The notes beneath the pieces were generated by a model, which did not search any database, was not told the origin of the DNA, and worked only from the letters and a program-made list of their open reading frames with translations. A stretch of DNA of 64,000 nt from an uncultured Rikenellaceae bacterium (GTDB taxonomy: Bacteria; Bacteroidota; Bacteroidia; Bacteroidales; Rikenellaceae), in NCBI GenBank assembly GCA_949287525.1, contig CASEGL010000001.1:214834-278833 (forward strand). The letters are read 5' to 3'. Below, one piece after another: positions 60,890-64,000 of the stretch (position 1 is its first letter; every line of letters begins with the position of its first letter). Made by a program: the position numbers and the translations under genes.

Positions 60890-61888
60890 TTACGGCACCT
60901 CGACGGCGTTCAGGATATCGGTGATAATCTCCTCGGTGGTGACATTCTCGGCCTCGGCCTCATAGGTAAGGCCGATACGGTGGCGCAGCACGTCGTGGCA
61001 GACGGCGCGCACGTCCTCCGGAATCACGTAGCCGCGCCGGCGGATGAAGGCATAGCTCTTGGCCGCCTTAGCCAGCGAGATGCTGGCACGGGGCGAACCG
61101 CCGTAGGCGATCATCGGGGCGATCTGCTTGAGCTTGTACTCCAGCGGCTCGCGCGTGGCGAAGATGATGTCGATGATATACTGTTCGATCTTCTCGTCCA
61201 TGTACACATCCGAAACCACCTCGCGCGCCTTGACGATGTCTTCCGGCGTGATGATGCGTGCCGGTTCGGGATTTCCGCCGGGCTGGAGGTTCATGCGGAT
61301 GATGTCGCGCTCCTCCTGCTTCTTGGGATAGGAGATGCGCGCCTTGAGCATGAAACGGTCCACCTGCGCCTCGGGCAGCGGATAGGTACCCTCCTGTTCG
61401 AGGGGGTTCTGGGTGGCCAGCACGAGGAACGGCTGCGGCAGCGGATAGGTTTCGTCACCGATGGTCACCTGCCGCTCCTGCATGGCTTCGAGCAGGGCGC
61501 TCTGCACCTTGGCGGGCGAACGGTTGATCTCATCGGCCAGCACGAAGTTGGCGAATATGGGACCTTTCTTCACGTAAAACTCCTCCTGCTTCTGGGAGTA
61601 GATCAGGGTGCCGACAATATCGGCAGGAAGCAGGTCCGGAGTGAACTGTATGCGGCTGAAGCGGGCATCGACCGCCTTGGCGAGGGTGGTGATGGCAAGG
61701 GTCTTGGCCAGACCGGGGACACCCTCCAGCAGGATGTGTCCGTTGGAGAGCAGGCCGATGAGCAACGTGTCGATCAGGTGCTTCTGACCGACGATCACCT
61801 TGCCCACCTCGCGGGTAAGGGTATCGACGAAGAGACTCTCGCGCTCGATGCGTTCGTTCAGTTCGTTGATGTTTACTACTTCGTTCAT
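60890..61888 (-). CDS. MoxR-family AAA+ ATPase
   Basis: The 332-residue ATPase has Walker A GVPGLAKT at 56-63, Walker B VLADEINRSPAKVQSALLEAMQE and sensor LATQNPLEQEGTYPLPEAQVDRF. MoxR proteins act as chaperones for vWA proteins, which fits the DUF58, BatA and BatB genes downstream. First gene of the Bat operon. A -7-like TATTTTTG at 62004-62011 implies a leader of about 115 bases. Confidence 0.96.
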   Translation of the reverse strand: MNEVVNINELNERIERESLFVDTLTREVGKVIVGQKHLIDTLLIGLLSNGHILLEGVPGLAKTLAITTLAKAVDARFSRIQFTPDLLPADIVGTLIYSQKQEEFYVKKGPIFANFVLADEINRSPAKVQSALLEAMQERQVTIGDETYPLPQPFLVLATQNPLEQEGTYPLPEAQVDRFMLKARISYPKKQEERDIIRMNLQPGGNPEPARIITPEDIVKAREVVSDVYMDEKIEQYIIDIIFATREPLEYKLKQIAPMIAYGGSPRASISLAKAAKSYAFIRRRGYVIPEDVRAVCHDVLRHRIGLTYEAEAENVTTEEIITDILNAVEVP

Positions 61889-62191
61889 TGCGGGACTAAA
61901 ATATGTGTTGAATCCGATTACCTCACTGTTGCGCGGAACCGGCAGCCGGCCGGACGATCCGACCCGCCTGCTCCTTCTCGCGGAAGTAATAACGGAGAGC
62001 GGACAAAAATAGTATAAAAACAGGATATATGTTTGTCCTTGCGACGGTTTGCCGTCCCGCACCGGCGAGGTAGGCGTAACGTTTCCTCGCCGCCCGCTCC
62101 GCCTTCCGGCGATTTTGCGTACCTTTGGAACCGTTTCGCCGGCATGCCGCGGCCGCACCCAGCGTCCGAATGCCGCAAAGACTGCTATGCC
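61889..62191. promoter_or_regulatory. Divergent promoter region, moxR and the chimeric gene
   Basis: Minus strand TATTTTTG at 62011-62004 for moxR; plus strand TACCTTTG at 62120-62127 for the right-hand gene. No other gene is visible in this 303-base stretch. Confidence 0.5.
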
Positions 62192-63781
62192 ATGTCCCAT
62201 TTCACCGATACGCTCAATCCGGCCCAACGCGAGGCCGTACTCAACTACAACACCCCGTCACTGATCGTGGCGGGCGCCGGTTCGGGCAAAACCCGCGTGC
62301 TGACCAGCCGCATCGCCTACATGATCGAACAGGGCGTCGCCCCCGGCTCGATCCTCGCCCTGACCTTCACCAACAAGGCCGCCCGCGAGATGCGCGAACG
62401 TATCGAACAGATCGTTCCCGACGGCCGGGCGCGCTACATCTGGATGGGAACGTTCCACTCGATCTTCTACCGCATCCTGAGGCAGGAGGCCGACAAGCTG
62501 GGCTTCGACGCCAACTTCACCATCTACGACACGTCCAACAGCGAAAGCCTCCTCTCGACCATCATCAAGGAGCGCAACCTCAGCACGGACGACTACAAGC
62601 CGCGCGACATCCATTCGCGCATCTCGCTGGCCAAGAACAACCTGGTGCTGCCCGAGGCCTATGCTGCCAATGCGACCCTCATGGAGGAGGATGCCAAGGC
62701 TGCCGACAACGACTCAATCGACACCGAACTGTACTACGCGCAGGCCACCGTAGCCTATGCCTTCGGGCAGACAAAAAAAGGCGACGAAGCACTGGCACGC
62801 CTCATACGCCAGTATGCTGACGGACAAAACTACGACAAGGTGGCCCAATGCTTTGCCTCGCTTATCGACATTGGGCGCAAGGCCAACAACTCGGCCCTCG
62901 TCGCCCGCATGTACGACAAGTACATGGCATGGAACGACTCCGTTAATGCCCACAAAGCCAACGAACGCTACGCCGCTCTGCAACAACGCTTCGACCAAAG
63001 CCAGGCCGACATAGCCAAACAGACCGATGCCCTGAGCACCCGCCGCAACGCCATCGTGGCCCTCGGACTGCTGGCCGCCGTCCTGGCCGCCGCCCTGCTG
63101 CTCGAAGCCGCCCTGCTGCTGCGCTACGTGGCACGTACCCGCAAGCAGAAGAGGCAGATAGACACCGCCAACGAGCACAATGCCCTGAAGACACGCTTCA
63201 TACAGAACATATCCGCACAGATAGCCCCCACCCTCGACCGGCTGGGCGGCGACACCCCCTCGGTGCAGGCCCTGCGCAACTTTTCACAGCACATACAGGA
63301 ACTGGCCGAAGTGGAGAGCACACTCAACCAGCCCTACCCCACGGAGGAGAAGAACGTAGCCCTCTTCTGCGAAAACCTGGCCGATGCCATCCGGCCATCG
63401 CTCGCCCCAGGCGCCACCATCGTCGTCAACGCGCCCAAGATGCCCGTCAGGATTGCCATCCAGCCCCTTGAACGCCTGCTGATGCACCTGCTGCGCAACG
63501 CGGCCAAGCACACCCCCGAGGGCGGCAAGGTGTGGCTCGACTTCAAGAAACGAGGAGCGCACACGCAGCAGTTCGTCGTCACCGACACAGGCTGCGGCAT
63601 ACCCGCCGAGCGCAGAGCCGACCTCTTCAAGCCCTTCACCTCTGCCCCGCGCGACCTGGCGCAGGGCGACCGTCTGGGACTGCCCCTCTGCTCGCTGACA
63701 GCCATCAAGATGAACGGCACGCTCAGCATCGACGAGACCTACACGAAGGGCACACGCTTCGTCCTGGAGCTACACACCTGA
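62192..63781 (+). CDS. UvrD/PcrA helicase N-terminus fused to a TPR-membrane-histidine-kinase-like protein
   Basis: The 529-residue frame has two unrelated parts. Residues 1-170 are the start of a UvrD/PcrA helicase: Q motif LNPAQREAV, Walker A AGAGSGKT (27-34), motif Ia LTFTNKAAREM and motif Ib GTFHSIFYRIL. The sequence follows a normal helicase to LMEEDAKA and then stops being one. Walker B and motifs III-VI are absent, so it cannot be an active helicase. Residues ~171-285 are TPR-like, 288-312 a membrane helix, and ~330-529 a histidine-kinase body with N-box LLRNAAKHTPEGG, DTGCGI and GDRLGLPLC. The H-box reads NISAQIAPTL, with Ala342 where the phospho-acceptor His is expected. The start is firm for the helicase part. 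It may be a natural fusion or a join made in assembly. Confidence 0.75.
   Translation: MSHFTDTLNPAQREAVLNYNTPSLIVAGAGSGKTRVLTSRIAYMIEQGVAPGSILALTFTNKAAREMRERIEQIVPDGRARYIWMGTFHSIFYRILRQEADKLGFDANFTIYDTSNSESLLSTIIKERNLSTDDYKPRDIHSRISLAKNNLVLPEAYAANATLMEEDAKAADNDSIDTELYYAQATVAYAFGQTKKGDEALARLIRQYADGQNYDKVAQCFASLIDIGRKANNSALVARMYDKYMAWNDSVNAHKANERYAALQQRFDQSQADIAKQTDALSTRRNAIVALGLLAAVLAAALLLEAALLLRYVARTRKQKRQIDTANEHNALKTRFIQNISAQIAPTLDRLGGDTPSVQALRNFSQHIQELAEVESTLNQPYPTEEKNVALFCENLADAIRPSLAPGATIVVNAPKMPVRIAIQPLERLLMHLLRNAAKHTPEGGKVWLDFKKRGAHTQQFVVTDTGCGIPAERRADLFKPFTSAPRDLAQGDRLGLPLCSLTAIKMNGTLSIDETYTKGTRFVLELHT
62690..62710 (+). other. Junction between helicase and kinase-like parts
   Basis: Similarity to UvrD/PcrA runs to the codons for EEDAKA (about 62684-62701) and ends there, in frame with the kinase-like part. 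A repeat or insertion-sequence end was not seen at the join. Confidence 0.7.
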
Positions 63782-63815
63782 GCCGCCGCCCGGCCAGCAA
63801 GGCGACAAGACACAC

Positions 63816-63870
63816 GGCGGGCTGCCCCCGCGTCGCACCACCGACGCTTACGGGCAGCCCGCCTTTGTTT
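63816..63870 (+). terminator. Terminator of the chimeric gene
   Basis: GGCGGGCTGCCC (63816-63827) pairs perfectly with GGGCAGCCCGCC (63852-63863), with an inner CGTCG/CGACG stem, followed by TTTGTTT. Confidence 0.85.
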
Positions 63871-63919
63871 ATCTCCGGCTTTAGCCCAAATCGGCCATTA
63901 GAGTCCAAAGCGATTTCGT

Positions 63920-63994
63920 CTTGCCGCCGTGTAGATTGGCTGTCGCCTTTGTCGAAGGCGTAGCGGGCTACGTCGGGACAAAGCGGCAGACAAG
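63920..63994. repeat. Nested inverted-repeat structure near the right edge
   Basis: CGTAGC/GCTACG (63959-63964 with 63967-63972) lies inside CTTTGTC/GACAAAG (63947-63953 with 63977-63983), with further imperfect pairing of CTTGCCG (63920-63926) and CGGCAGACAAG (63984-63994). It extends to the window edge and may continue. It holds no gene. Confidence 0.55.
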
Positions 63995-64000
63995 ATGCCG

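Noticed and set aside
62192..62700. Active helicase
   Set aside because: Only motifs Q, I, Ia and Ib are present; Walker B and all motifs of domain 2 are missing.

Overview
The window looks like a chromosomal segment from a high-GC Bacteroidales genome, most likely Alistipes or a close Rikenellaceae relative. This assignment is an inference. It rests on GC-rich coding sequence, promoters that match the Bacteroidetes -33 TTTG / -7 TAnnTTTG pattern and lack E. coli-type boxes, near absence of Shine-Dalgarno sites, a Bat/MoxR operon, methylmalonyl-CoA mutase in two subunits, and menaquinone genes of the futalosine type. Most of the window is core genome.

Layout. 1-5 kb: end of an unknown gene, pckA (PEP carboxykinase), hemW and a secreted alpha/beta hydrolase. 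5-10 kb: patatin-like lipase and an etfB-etfA-acyl-CoA dehydrogenase operon. 10-17 kb: TPR lipid- or periplasm-directed protein with an MFS transporter, a glycosyltransferase, adenine deaminase and a small lipoprotein. 17-23 kb: ndk, the mqnE-PASTA-rluD operon, rpmH, rsmG and an acetyltransferase. 23.2-24.2 kb: a strikingly AT-rich island with one unrecognised gene. 24-28 kb: FAD oxidoreductase, a glycosyltransferase overlapping an ECF sigma factor, and rpsU. 28-35.5 kb: a helix-hairpin-helix gene broken by one in-frame amber codon, a UbiD-family decarboxylase, and mutA-mutB. 36-50 kb: tRNA-Thr/Tyr/Gly, tuf, tRNA-Trp, secE, nusG, rplK, rplA, rplJ, rplL, rpoB, rpoC. 50-54.6 kb: eno, ppk1 and ppx/gppA. 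54.6-62 kb: a leftward MoxR-DUF58-BatX-BatC-BatA-BatB operon ending in an MFS exporter gene. 62.2-63.8 kb: a chimeric gene.

How the genes work together. The etf/acyl-CoA dehydrogenase operon, mutAB and pckA form parts of acyl-CoA, propionate/succinate and C4-C3 metabolism. mqnE and the UbiD-like gene point to menaquinone synthesis. The 36-50 kb block is the translation and transcription core. ppk1 and ppx overlap and make and break polyphosphate. The Bat operon encodes envelope proteins with von Willebrand A domains.

The observations most worth checking are these: an in-frame fusion of the first ~170 residues of a UvrD/PcrA helicase to a TPR/transmembrane/histidine-kinase-like protein that lacks the phospho-acceptor histidine (either a real fusion or an assembly join); the single amber codon in the helix-hairpin-helix gene; two related pentanucleotide arrays, each placed between two facing terminators; the AT-rich orphan island; a palindrome at the predicted pckA start site; and paired hairpins in the rpoB-rpoC spacer.
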